From contig NZ_BMSE01000002.1 of assembly GCF_014648995.1 (NCBI RefSeq), positions 558,001 through 622,000 of the forward strand: a stretch of DNA of 64,000 nt, in the 5' to 3' direction. The DNA is from Streptomyces massasporeus (GTDB taxonomy: Bacteria > Actinomycetota > Actinomycetes > Streptomycetales > Streptomycetaceae). Positions 8,926-18,903 of this stretch are shown here, piece by piece (the stretch's first letter is position 1; the number at the start of each line of letters is the position of its first letter). Both the position numbers and the translations under genes were made by a program. A model generated the notes under the pieces. It was not told the origin of the DNA, made no database searches, and was given only the letters and a program-made list of their open reading frames with translations.

Positions 8926-9590
8926 CCTCCTTCAGTGAGGCGTCCGCCGGGAAGGGCCGTGGCCGTCGCGTCATCCTGTGGCGGCACGGCCAGACCTCGT
9001 GGAACGTGGAGCGCCGTTTCCAGGGCAGCACGGACGTCGAGCTGACCGAGACCGGCCTCGCCCAGGCCCGCCGCGCCGCCCGGCTGCTCGCTTCCCTGAA
9101 GCCGGACGCCGTGGTCGCCTCCGACCTGCGGCGCGCAGCGGCCACGGCCGCCGAGCTCGCCACGCTCACCGGCCTCGACGTCACCCACGACGAGGGGCTG
9201 CGGGAGACCTACGCGGGCGCCTGGCAGGGCCTGACGCACGACGAGATCATCGCCCGGTACGGCGAGGAGTACGCCGCGTGGAAGCGCGGTGAGCCCGTCC
9301 GCCGCGGTGGTGGCGAACTGGAGACCGAGGTCGCCGACCGAGCCGCCCCCGTGGTGCTGCGGCACGCCGAGAAGCTCCCCGACGACGGCACGCTCGTCGT
9401 GGTCAGCCACGGCGGCACGATCCGCACCACCATCGGCCGCCTGCTGGGTCTCGATCCCCACCACTGGGAGAGCCTCGGCGGACTCTCCAACTGCTGCTGG
9501 TCCGTGCTCGGCGAAGGCGCCCGCGGCTGGCGTCTGCTGGAGCACAACGCCGGCACCCTGCCGGAACCGGTGCTCGGCGACGACGACTGA
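8922..9590 (+). CDS. Histidine phosphatase (phosphoglycerate mutase-like)
   Basis: A 222-residue cytoplasmic phosphatase of the histidine-acid superfamily. The catalytic phosphohistidine motif LWRHGQTSWN is at about residues 18–27, and the second catalytic His is in VVSHGGTIRTTI near residue 164. The active-site arginine region (VASDLRRA) is present. The substrate cannot be read from sequence; in actinomycetes such proteins are annotated as phosphoglycerate mutase, alpha-ribazole phosphatase or glucosyl-3-phosphoglycerate phosphatase. Overlap with rsfS by four bases suggests co-translation. Confidence 0.88.
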   Translation: MTSFSEASAGKGRGRRVILWRHGQTSWNVERRFQGSTDVELTETGLAQARRAARLLASLKPDAVVASDLRRAAATAAELATLTGLDVTHDEGLRETYAGAWQGLTHDEIIARYGEEYAAWKRGEPVRRGGGELETEVADRAAPVVLRHAEKLPDDGTLVVVSHGGTIRTTIGRLLGLDPHHWESLGGLSNCCWSVLGEGARGWRLLEHNAGTLPEPVLGDDD

Positions 9591-9665
9591 CCCCCGGATT
9601 TCACTTTCCGGCAGGTCGCAGGCTAAAGTTCTTCTTGTTCGCCCCGCCAAGCGGGAAGAGCACGA

Positions 9666-9738
9666 GGGGCTATAGCTCAGTTGGTAGAGCGCCTGCATGG
9701 CATGCAGGAGGTCAGGAGTTCAATTCTCCTTAGCTCCA
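9666..9738 (+). tRNA. tRNA-Ala (anticodon GGC), copy 1
   Basis: A 73-nt cloverleaf. Acceptor arm GGGGCTA pairs with TAGCTCC, D stem GCTC/GAGC, anticodon stem CCTGC/GCAGG with loop ATGGCAT giving anticodon GGC (reads GCC), T stem AGGAG/CTCCT with loop TTCAATT. The discriminator base is A and CCA is not encoded. TAAAGT at 9624–9629 is a likely −10 box. A terminator hairpin follows at once. An identical copy lies 781 bp downstream. Confidence 0.97.
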
Positions 9739-9745
9739 CGTCAAG

Positions 9746-9776
9746 ATCCCGTTCCCGCGCAGGGGGCGGGATTTTT
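9746..9776 (+). terminator. Rho-independent terminator after tRNA-Ala copy 1
   Basis: Stem ATCCCG (9746–9751) pairs with CGGGAT (9767–9772), with further G/C pairing inside, followed by a T run. It lies eight bases after the tRNA. Confidence 0.85.
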
Positions 9777-9938
9777 CGTGCTCCGGCTTGAGTCACTCGG
9801 GCTCGCTCAGGCGTATACCTCTACGGCTCCGCCGGGTGCCGTGTCCGGACTGGTACTGAGGCGTCGCTGACCGTATTGGTCCGGCCGTGGCAGAATCAAA
9901 CGGCCGGAAGGGGGCGCGGCCCGACGGGAGGAGTAGCG

Positions 9939-10112
9939 ATGCCTGCGAGCATCCGCGAGGAGGTCGACCACCTCCTCGAAGCAGCGTTCACACGGGAGAT
10001 GTCCACCCGCCTCAGCTGCCCTTCCTGCGGTTCCGCGCATGTGGCCCAGATGCTCGGCGACAACGGCGGGATTTCCTACGTGTGCACGGCCTGCGGCCAC
10101 AGCTGGAGCTGA
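9939..10112 (+). CDS. Small zinc-ribbon protein (57 aa)
   Basis: The ATG at 9939 has a clear ribosome-binding site (GGGAGGAG at 9926–9933). The 57-residue product has a short helical N-terminus and two CxxC knuckles, CPSCGSAHV and CTACGHSW, about 23 residues apart, which form a zinc ribbon. Ribbons of this sort bind nucleic acid or protein partners. Its neighbour three bases downstream is another small Cys-pair protein, and both are enclosed by identical tRNA-Ala genes. Function unknown. Confidence 0.75.
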   Translation: MPASIREEVDHLLEAAFTREMSTRLSCPSCGSAHVAQMLGDNGGISYVCTACGHSWS

Positions 10113-10115
10113 TCG

Positions 10116-10349
10116 ATGGGTGCACACAGGCGGAAGTGCGACTGGTGCGGCAGCGGGACTCCGATCGTCCGCGACATGGAGCCGATCAATCCCGACTACC
10201 AGTACTGGTGCGAGGAATGCGCGCGGGCGCTGATCATAAAAGGCGACCCGATCGAGACGTACCGCGAGTTGGAGGGCGAGCCGATCTACGGCCGGCTTCT
10301 GGAGGAGCACTGCACGCTCAAGCGGTTCTACTCGTTCGTCACGGCATAA
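10116..10349 (+). CDS. Small Cys-pair (zinc-binding) protein (77 aa)
   Basis: A 77-residue basic protein with CDWCG near the N-terminus and CEEC about 22 residues later, a spacing that suits one zinc site. The C-terminal half is helical (IETYRELEGEPIYGRLLEEH). The start lies three bases after the preceding zinc-ribbon gene, so the two are probably one transcript. There is no membrane segment. A nucleic-acid-binding role is a guess only. Confidence 0.7.
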   Translation: MGAHRRKCDWCGSGTPIVRDMEPINPDYQYWCEECARALIIKGDPIETYRELEGEPIYGRLLEEHCTLKRFYSFVTA

Positions 10350-10446
10350 CGGGCATTTCGGGCAAAGCGAAACCGATTTGGTGTTGGGCCTGATGGGCCA
10401 GTAATGTTGGCGTCGCCGCCGGGGAAACCCGGAGGAGCACTGGCAA

Positions 10447-10519
10447 GGGGCTATAGCTCAGTTGGTAGAGCGCCTGCATGGCATGCAGGAGGTCAGGAGT
10501 TCAATTCTCCTTAGCTCCA
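10447..10519 (+). tRNA. tRNA-Ala (anticodon GGC), copy 2
   Basis: Base-for-base identical to the tRNA at 9666–9738, with the same anticodon GGC. The flanks differ, so the repeat is limited to the tRNA itself plus one base. It is followed by a strong terminator. Neither copy is interrupted, and neither is an attachment site for the element at 20–31 kb. Confidence 0.97.
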
Positions 10520-10529
10520 CAGCAGATGA

Positions 10530-10570
10530 GAAGGCGGGCCATCCGAATCGGATGGCCCGCCTTCTTCGTG
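10530..10570 (+). terminator. Strong hairpin terminator after tRNA-Ala copy 2
   Basis: A near-perfect inverted repeat (GAAGGCGGGCCATCCGA at 10530–10546 with its complement at 10548–10564), followed by a short T-rich stretch. The stem can form about 14 pairs. Confidence 0.85.
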
Positions 10571-10604
10571 TGCGTCGTCCTGAGAAGTGTCGCCCGGGTG
10601 TGCT

Positions 10605-10632
10605 CACGGCGGGCCCCGCGGGGCCCGCCGTG
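10605..10632 (-). terminator. 28-bp perfect palindrome downstream of the NuoF-like gene
   Basis: CACGGCGGGCCCC at 10605–10617 and its complement ending at 10632 form a perfect palindrome eight bases beyond the stop of the minus-strand NuoF-like gene. The position suits a terminator for that operon and possibly for the tRNA transcript from the other side. There is no T run, as is common for Streptomyces terminators. Confidence 0.65.
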
Positions 10633-10639
10633 TCTGTGC

Positions 10640-12250
10640 TCAGCGGCCGAGAGCGCGGCGGCCGCGGCCCTGGGAGAGGACCGGGAGGTTGCGGGACGGC
10701 GCTCCCGGCGCGCTCGCCTCCTCGAGGCGCAGCGCCAGCGCCGGGCAGCGGCGCACCGCGCGTAGAGCCTTGGCCTCGGCGTACCGCGGGACCTGCGCCT
10801 GCGCCACGGTCGGGAAGCCGTCGGCGCCCAGCTGGAACACCTCGGGGAGGATGTCCGCGCACAGTCCGTGGCCCCGGCACAGCGTCCAGTCCACGTAGAT
10901 CTTCTGGCGGCTGGGGCCGTTCTCCTCGGACTCTCCGCCGCCCGGGATGCCCGTGGGGGCCCTGCCCCCCTCGAAGAGCGGCAGAACGCCCTCCACGGGC
11001 CGCCCGCAGCCGTTGCCGAGGACGTGGGCGGCCAGGTCGTCGGTGAAGGCCTTGATGGTCGACTCGATGAACATCGCGGAGCCGTCCGGGTGCGAGCACG
11101 CCCCCCGCCGCTTCACGTTCTTGGCGACCTGCTTGAGGGCCTCCAGGGCGGCCGGCCCGCCGCCGTTGAGGATGTCCTCCAGGCCGCGTGCGGCGGCCGG
11201 CAGGCCGAGGTAGCAGGGGCCGCACTGGCCCGCGCTCTCCTCGGCCAGCCACTGCGCCACCCGCAGCGACTCGCCCAGCGGGCAGGTGTCCTGAGTGATC
11301 GGCAGAATCGCGCCGGCGCCGAGCGCGCCGCCCACCGCGTCCAGGGAGTTGCGGGAGACGACCGCCTCGTTGACCGTCGCCGCGTCGATCCACTTGCCGT
11401 GGTAGCCGCCGGTGAGCACGCCCTGCGGCACCGGCGGCGCGCCGGCGAGCTGCAGGACGTACCGCAGCGGCACGCCCGTCGGGACCTCGATCACCATGGG
11501 GCGGGCGACCGCGCCGGAGACCGTGAGCATGACGGTGCCCGGCTCGTCGTACAGGCCGGTGTTGCCGTAGCGCTCCGGGCCGATACGGGCGGCGATCGCG
11601 AGCTGGGCGAAGGTCTCGGCGTTGGACAGCAGGGTGGGTGCGCCGCCGACGCCGTTCTGCGAGGCGCTGACCTTGCGGCCGGGCGGGACGGCCGGGCCGC
11701 CGTCGATCGAGCGGATCAGCGACGCGGCGGCACCGGTGACCATGCGGACCGGGTTGCGCTGGACACGCGCGCGCAGCGCCGACCGGCGGCCGTTGCTGAG
11801 GCCGCGTTCGGCGAGCGCGGCCTCCATGGAGCGCTGGGTCGACTCACGGGTGACCCCCACCACGAGCGTGCGGGCACCCAGGGCCTCGGCGCACAGCAGC
11901 GCGCCGTCCAGGATCAGATGCGGGGCACGGTTGATCAGCACCGTGTCCTTGCGGCAGGCCGGCTCGTCCTCACTGCCGTTCACGACGACGACCGGCCGGA
12001 CGCCGCGCTTGATCGCCGCATCGGCGACCGAGCGCAGCTTCTTGTGGAAGGGGAAGCCCGCGCCGCCGCGGCCCTTCAGGTTGATGCGTTCGGCGAGTTG
12101 CGCGAGCTGCTCGCCGCCCATCGGCTCGAGCGGCCCGTGCACCTTGAGATGCATGGGCAGATCGAGCCGATCGACAAGGTCGAAGCCCGACGTGAGCTGG
12201 GGAAGACCGACTACACGGACTTCGGGTACGTCGGGCAGGGCCTCGTTCAC
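10640..12250 (-). CDS. NuoF-like flavoprotein fused to a ferredoxin domain
   Basis: A 536-residue electron-transfer protein. Residues 1–430 resemble the NuoF subunit of NADH dehydrogenase: FMN/NADH-binding GRGGAGFPFHKK near residue 59, an SLBB-like segment, and the 4Fe-4S cysteines (SAGQCGPC near 340 and a later RGACSHPDG). Residues about 450–510 add a single-cluster ferredoxin (DWTLCRGHGLCADILPEVF … RRCPALAL). There is no NuoE partner. The GTG start overlaps the stop of the upstream membrane cytochrome (GTGA, 12247–12250), so the pair is translated together. I infer NAD(P)H-linked electron flow to or from the membrane cytochrome, outside the main complex I operon. Confidence 0.85.
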   Translation of the reverse strand: MNEALPDVPEVRVVGLPQLTSGFDLVDRLDLPMHLKVHGPLEPMGGEQLAQLAERINLKGRGGAGFPFHKKLRSVADAAIKRGVRPVVVVNGSEDEPACRKDTVLINRAPHLILDGALLCAEALGARTLVVGVTRESTQRSMEAALAERGLSNGRRSALRARVQRNPVRMVTGAAASLIRSIDGGPAVPPGRKVSASQNGVGGAPTLLSNAETFAQLAIAARIGPERYGNTGLYDEPGTVMLTVSGAVARPMVIEVPTGVPLRYVLQLAGAPPVPQGVLTGGYHGKWIDAATVNEAVVSRNSLDAVGGALGAGAILPITQDTCPLGESLRVAQWLAEESAGQCGPCYLGLPAAARGLEDILNGGGPAALEALKQVAKNVKRRGACSHPDGSAMFIESTIKAFTDDLAAHVLGNGCGRPVEGVLPLFEGGRAPTGIPGGGESEENGPSRQKIYVDWTLCRGHGLCADILPEVFQLGADGFPTVAQAQVPRYAEAKALRAVRRCPALALRLEEASAPGAPSRNLPVLSQGRGRRALGR

Positions 12251-13512
12251 TTAAAGCCTCCGGAAGGCGTGTTCCAAGGTTCGCCCGATCCCGGTGCGTC
12301 GAAGTCATAGGACGCACCGGGGTTTGTTTCATTGGCGGGACCGCTGTTGTACGTGTCGTTCGGGTAGTACGTGTCGTAGACGGCATTCGTCTCACCCGTG
12401 TCGTACACATCACTCGATCCGTAGCCGGCGGCGCCTGGATTGCCATAGGCCGGGATGCTTTGTCCAGTGTCCTGGAAGGGGTCGTAGGGCGGGATGTTGA
12501 AGCCCGTGTCCTGGAGCGGGTCGTAGGCCGACGGCGGGGCCTCGCCGACCGGGGGCGGGGACGGGATCGGCCAGTTGCCCGAGGTGCTGGAAGGACCGTC
12601 CACGGTCGGGATGACCTCGGTGGGCTGCATGTCCAGCGGCAGTTGCATGCTGGTCGTCGGCCCGGGCGCGAAGGCCTGCCCGCCCTGGGGAGGGCCCGAG
12701 ACGGCCCGGTAGGCGGCGGCGAAGCCGTTCGCCGGTTCCTTGGCCGCGCCGCGTTCCGCCTTCTCGTACAGCGGTCCCGTCGGGGACGCCGCGGCGCGCG
12801 CGGAGGCTCCCCGGCCCTCCTGGTCGCCGCGCGCGAACCCGCCCGCCGCCCGGGCCCGGCTTTCCTCCAGGTCCCTGCGGCCCAGGCCGTCGCCGGGTCC
12901 GATCATCGAGGCGATCTTGTCGGCGACCTTGCGCTTGACCTGGCGCGGGGCAGCGCGCAGGGCGAGCGCTCCGGCCACGCCGGCCAGGGACAGGCAGTAC
13001 AGGATGACGAAGATCGGCTTGGCGGAGCGACCCGCGTAGAGTCCGTGGACCAGGGCGGCGCACCAGGCCGGGTAGGCCAGCATGTGCATGGCTCGCCAGC
13101 GCGCCGCGACGGGCGCGGGGGACGCGAAGCGGTTGCGCAGCACGCCGGTGATGCCTACGAAGATCATGAGCATGCCCGCCAGGGTGCCCAGCCCGATCAG
13201 GAACGACCTGCCCCCGACCACTTCCTCGTCGGTGAACACCAGCCCGAAGGGGATCACCGCGGCGATCCACGAGGTGTGGGCCAGCGCCAGCTTCACGCCG
13301 ATGTGCACCAGCAGGAAGACGATCGAGGCGACGGCCGTGGTCCGGTGCACGGCCTGCGCCAGGATGCGGCGGCGCGTGTCGAGGAGGACCCGGTCCTGGG
13401 CGATCAGGCCCCAGATCACCGAGCACGTCAGACACACGAGGGACAGCACGCCCGCACCGAAGTTGAGGAACTCGGCGAACGAGTCGTCTGCCGTGGAGTC
13501 GTAGGGGTTCAC
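12247..13512 (-). CDS. Membrane cytochrome b / ferric reductase-like protein
   Basis: A 421-residue protein. The first 200 residues contain about five to six membrane helices with paired histidines (QAVHRTTAVASIVFLLVHIG and MHMLAYPAWCAALVHG), the spacing seen in haem-b-binding ferric reductase-like and cytochrome b561-like domains. The remaining 220 residues are a disordered cytoplasmic tail with Asp/Tyr/Pro repeats (YDPLQDTGFNIPPYDPFQDTG-like units). GTG at 13512 is chosen because GGGAGG lies six bases upstream; a start at 13527 would overlap that site. It is coupled to the NuoF–ferredoxin gene. Confidence 0.8.
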   Translation of the reverse strand: MNPYDSTADDSFAEFLNFGAGVLSLVCLTCSVIWGLIAQDRVLLDTRRRILAQAVHRTTAVASIVFLLVHIGVKLALAHTSWIAAVIPFGLVFTDEEVVGGRSFLIGLGTLAGMLMIFVGITGVLRNRFASPAPVAARWRAMHMLAYPAWCAALVHGLYAGRSAKPIFVILYCLSLAGVAGALALRAAPRQVKRKVADKIASMIGPGDGLGRRDLEESRARAAGGFARGDQEGRGASARAAASPTGPLYEKAERGAAKEPANGFAAAYRAVSGPPQGGQAFAPGPTTSMQLPLDMQPTEVIPTVDGPSSTSGNWPIPSPPPVGEAPPSAYDPLQDTGFNIPPYDPFQDTGQSIPAYGNPGAAGYGSSDVYDTGETNAVYDTYYPNDTYNSGPANETNPGASYDFDAPGSGEPWNTPSGGFK

Positions 13513-13675
13513 GACAAGCCTCCCCACGTCCCGGCGACCGGGTGTAGGGAGGTGTTACTGCGATGAGGGTTCATGGGGGCAACTCCGAGCGGTTCGGGAA
13601 AGCAGCGGTCCCGCTGCCGAACTCTAAGCGGAGTCATACCGATCAGTACGAGGTTTGAGTTATTGCGTTGTTATC

Positions 13676-13706
13676 AAAGGACAATGTGCTTGTTGTGATG
13701 TCCTTT
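13676..13706. promoter_or_regulatory. Inverted repeat in the cytochrome/leuS intergenic region
   Basis: AAAGGACA (13676–13683) and TGTCCTTT (13699–13706) form a perfect 8-bp inverted repeat in an unusually AT-rich 100-bp stretch upstream of the cytochrome gene, within the roughly 300-bp region between it and the leuS leader. The centre-to-centre distance of 23 bp fits a dimeric repressor or redox regulator site. It could control the cytochrome–NuoF operon. No regulator is identified. Confidence 0.4.
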
Positions 13707-13814
13707 AGCGGCTGTTACGCGAAGTAACTATTGACCTTGGTTCAGGTTTTCGGGCGCCGGGGTGGCCCCGAAAGTGCGTCGCGACGCGCTGAGGGCCTGC
13801 GGTACCCTAGCGCC

Positions 13815-13853
13815 ATGCGTGCCGTACGCCTTCTGCTTAGCGGGCCGCGCTGA
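13815..13853 (+). CDS. leuS leader peptide (12 aa, three Leu codons)
   Basis: A 12-codon frame, [12 protein letters not shown], with CTT CTG CTT at 13830–13838. TACCCT at 13803–13808 puts the predicted transcription start at the ATG itself, so the peptide would be read from a leaderless message. Two hairpins follow and the second is a terminator, with leuS 128 bp downstream. This is the standard layout of ribosome-mediated attenuation: scarce Leu-tRNA stalls the ribosome on the Leu codons and alters RNA folding. Confidence 0.7.
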   Translation: MRAVRLLLSGPR

Positions 13854-13926
13854 TCAGTCCCGGCCACCGGACGAGTCGAGTGGCCGGCATCGGCGCGGCG
13901 TCCCCTCCTGTGTGAGGGGATTTTTC
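13844..13926 (+). promoter_or_regulatory. Transcription attenuator of leuS
   Basis: Three pairings are visible. GCCGCGC (13844–13850), at the end of the leader frame, can pair with GCGCGGC (13893–13899). CCGGCCAC (13860–13867) pairs with GTGGCCGG (13880–13887). The terminator is CCCCTC (13902–13907) with GAGGGG (13914–13919) followed by a T run. A ribosome stalled at the Leu codons would cover or free the first partner, giving a switch. The exact antiterminator is inferred. Confidence 0.65.
13901..13926 (+). terminator. Rho-independent terminator in the leuS leader
   Basis: Stem CCCCTC/GAGGGG with loop CTGTGT, followed by ATTTTT. One of the few U-tract terminators in the window, which supports its use as a regulated stop. 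Confidence 0.8.
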
Positions 13927-13980
13927 GTTTCTCGAACCAGACAGCCGCAGGCAGAGACGATCGATGGAGCTTTGAGGATC

Positions 13981-16860
<2,880 letters not shown>

Positions 16861-16958
16861 CCGCCGGGCGTACGGCTGCTCTCGAGGTGGTCCGCCTGGG
16901 CTCGGACCGTTCTCGGTTCCGCTCAAGGGGCAGGGCGGCTCTCGGGGTGGTCCCCTAC

Positions 16959-16997
16959 GGGCAGGTTCGGGGTTTTTCTGGAACTCCGGACCTGCCC
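16959..16997 (+). terminator. Hairpin terminator after leuS
   Basis: GGGCAGGTTCGG (16959–16970) pairs with CCGGACCTGCCC (16986–16997) with one mismatch. The loop contains TTTTT. Confidence 0.65.
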
Positions 16998-17056
16998 GTT
17001 GCGTTTACCGTTGAAGAGCGACGTGAGGCGCCGCGACGTCCTGAGGAGGAGCCCTT

Positions 17057-17866
17057 GTGGAAGCAGTGATCGCAGTCTTCGCCCTGCTCTTCGTGCTCTT
17101 TGTCGGGCTCGGGGTGTACGCGACGGTGAAGGCGGTCGGCGCCGCCAAGCGCGGCGTGGACCGCGGTATCACCCAGGCCCGCCGCACGGTCGAGGACCAC
17201 ACACTGCGCGCCAGGTCCTTCGCCCAGCCCGGCGCCGCGGGCGAACTCGCCCAGCTCCGGCTGAAGCTGCGCACCTCGATGCGGGCCACGCAAGAGGCGC
17301 TGCAGGCGGCCGTCGCCGAGGACGAGTCCCTGAAGGAGTCCCTCGGCCTCTTCGAGCGGCTCAGTGCGCACGGGCACGAGCTGGACGACGAGCTCAAGCG
17401 CCTGGAGTCCGAGCCGGACCGCGCCGCGCTCACCGAACGGCTGCCCGGGCTGCGCGAGCGCACCGAACGCATCACGCACTCGGCGGACTCGCTGCGCTGG
17501 GCGGCCCGCGACCGCGCCCGCCGCTTCGCGGACGACGACCTGGACTCGCTCAGCGCCCAGATCGACCTGGAGTCCGGGGCCCTGCGGCACTGGACGGCGC
17601 CGGAGCCGCAGCCCGCGTCCTCGCCGCAGCCCGCGTCCTCCGGGCAGCACGCGTCGTCCTCGCGGCCGGGCTCGGCGTCGCAGTCCGCCGCGCCGCCGCC
17701 CTGGCCCGAGGCGCCCGCCGCCGATGCCACCACGGCCGGGCAGACCTGGCAGGACGCCGCGCAGTCGAGCCCCGAGCAGGAGCCGGTGCGGCCCGCCATC
17801 ACGCCGCCCGCAGCGCGCCCGACCTACCCCTGGCAGAAGAAGCCCCGTCCCGAGAGCACCACTTGA
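17057..17866 (+). CDS. Membrane-anchored coiled-coil protein
   Basis: A 269-residue protein. The N-terminus is a membrane helix (VIAVFALLFVLFVGLGVYAT, about residues 3–22), followed by basic residues and a long helical region rich in Glu, Arg, Leu and Ala (about 50–175) that should form a coiled coil. The last 90 residues are Pro/Ser/Gln-rich and disordered. GTG at 17057 follows GAGGAGGAG. With the N-terminal anchor, the helical region should lie in the cytoplasm. I do not recognise the family. Confidence 0.75.
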   Translation: MEAVIAVFALLFVLFVGLGVYATVKAVGAAKRGVDRGITQARRTVEDHTLRARSFAQPGAAGELAQLRLKLRTSMRATQEALQAAVAEDESLKESLGLFERLSAHGHELDDELKRLESEPDRAALTERLPGLRERTERITHSADSLRWAARDRARRFADDDLDSLSAQIDLESGALRHWTAPEPQPASSPQPASSGQHASSSRPGSASQSAAPPPWPEAPAADATTAGQTWQDAAQSSPEQEPVRPAITPPAARPTYPWQKKPRPESTT

Positions 17867-17938
17867 TCCGGCCAGTGGCCCCGCAGGGCGCGGGGGCCGG
17901 GCTGCCGCACGGGCGCTACGGCAGGTAACCTCCAGCTC

Positions 17939-18784
17939 ATGTCCCGCCATGTCGCGATCGTCACCGATTCAACGGCCTACCTGCCGACCCGGACGATGGA
18001 GCGTCACGGCATCACCGCGGTACCTCTGACCGTGGTCCTCGGCGACCGGGCGCTGGAGGAGGGCACCGAGATCTCGACCCGCGCCCTCGCTCAGGCTTTG
18101 CAGAAGCGGCGCCCCGTGACGACCTCGCGGCCCGGTCCCGCCGTCTTCGAGGAGACCTACCGCAAGGTCGCCGAGTCCGGCGCCACCGGCATCGTCTCCC
18201 TCCATCTCTCCGCCGAGCTCTCCGGGACGTACGACGCGGCCGTCGTGGCCGCACGGCAGGCGCCGGTGCCGGTGCGGGTGGTGGACACGGGCATGATCGC
18301 GATGGCGCTCGGGTTCTGCGCGCTCGCCGCGGCGGAGACCGCGGAGTCGGGCGGGACGGTCGACGAGGCCGTCGCGGCCGCCGAGAAGAGGGCCGCGGGC
18401 ACCTCCGCCTACTTCTACGTCGACACCCTCGACTACCTGCGGCGCGGTGGGCGGATCGGCGCCGCGCAGGCCCTGCTGGGCTCGGCGCTCGCGGTGAAGC
18501 CGCTGCTGCAACTGGCCGACGGCCGTATCGAGCCGCTGGAGAAGGTGCGGACCGCGTCCAAGGCGATCGCCCGCCTCGAGGAGATCGCGGCCGACCGTGC
18601 GGGCAGCGCCCAGGTGGATGTCGCCGTCCATCATCTCGCCGCCCCGGACCGGGCGTCGGCTCTCGCCGACCGGCTGCGGACGCGGGTGTCCGGGCTGGCC
18701 GATCTGCATGTCAGCGAGGTCGGGGCGGTGATCGGGGCGCATACGGGACCCGGGCTGCTGGGGGTCGTGGTTTCGCCCCGGTGA
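17939..18784 (+). CDS. DegV family fatty-acid-binding protein
   Basis: A 281-residue protein of the usual DegV length. It opens with IVTDSTAYLP, the family signature, and has the second-domain segment YVDTLDYLRRGGRIGAA near residue 160. DegV proteins bind a single fatty acid; some (FakB) present it to a fatty acid kinase (FakA) for phosphorylation, though no FakA gene is visible here. TAACCT at 17926–17931 lies 13 nt before the ATG, suggesting a leaderless transcript. Confidence 0.92.
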   Translation: MSRHVAIVTDSTAYLPTRTMERHGITAVPLTVVLGDRALEEGTEISTRALAQALQKRRPVTTSRPGPAVFEETYRKVAESGATGIVSLHLSAELSGTYDAAVVAARQAPVPVRVVDTGMIAMALGFCALAAAETAESGGTVDEAVAAAEKRAAGTSAYFYVDTLDYLRRGGRIGAAQALLGSALAVKPLLQLADGRIEPLEKVRTASKAIARLEEIAADRAGSAQVDVAVHHLAAPDRASALADRLRTRVSGLADLHVSEVGAVIGAHTGPGLLGVVVSPR

Positions 18785-18825
18785 ACGTTGCTGTGGGACT
18801 CCGGCCGCCCGTGTGAGTGACGGAG

Positions 18826-18834
18826 TTATCCACA
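18826..18834 (+). promoter_or_regulatory. Consensus DnaA box upstream of comEA
   Basis: TTATCCACA is a perfect match to the general bacterial DnaA box. It sits in the 119-bp region between the DegV gene and comEA, next to a short GC inverted repeat (CCGGGG … CCCCGG). Only one box is seen, so an origin is not implied. A regulatory role is possible but unproven. Confidence 0.4.
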
Positions 18835-18903
18835 ACCGGGGGATTGTCCCCGGGAATTGACCAAGATCATCGCGGGTGGGCCGGAGTGGCCGATCCTCGT
18901 CGC

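Noticed and set aside
9666..10519. tRNA-Ala genes as attachment site of the mobile element
   Set aside because: Both tRNAs are complete, and the element's core repeats lie in comEA about 10 kb away.
13803..13980. A T-box riboswitch before leuS
   Set aside because: The conserved T-box antiterminator motif (AGGGTGGNACCGCG) is not seen; the Leu-codon leader peptide explains the terminator better.
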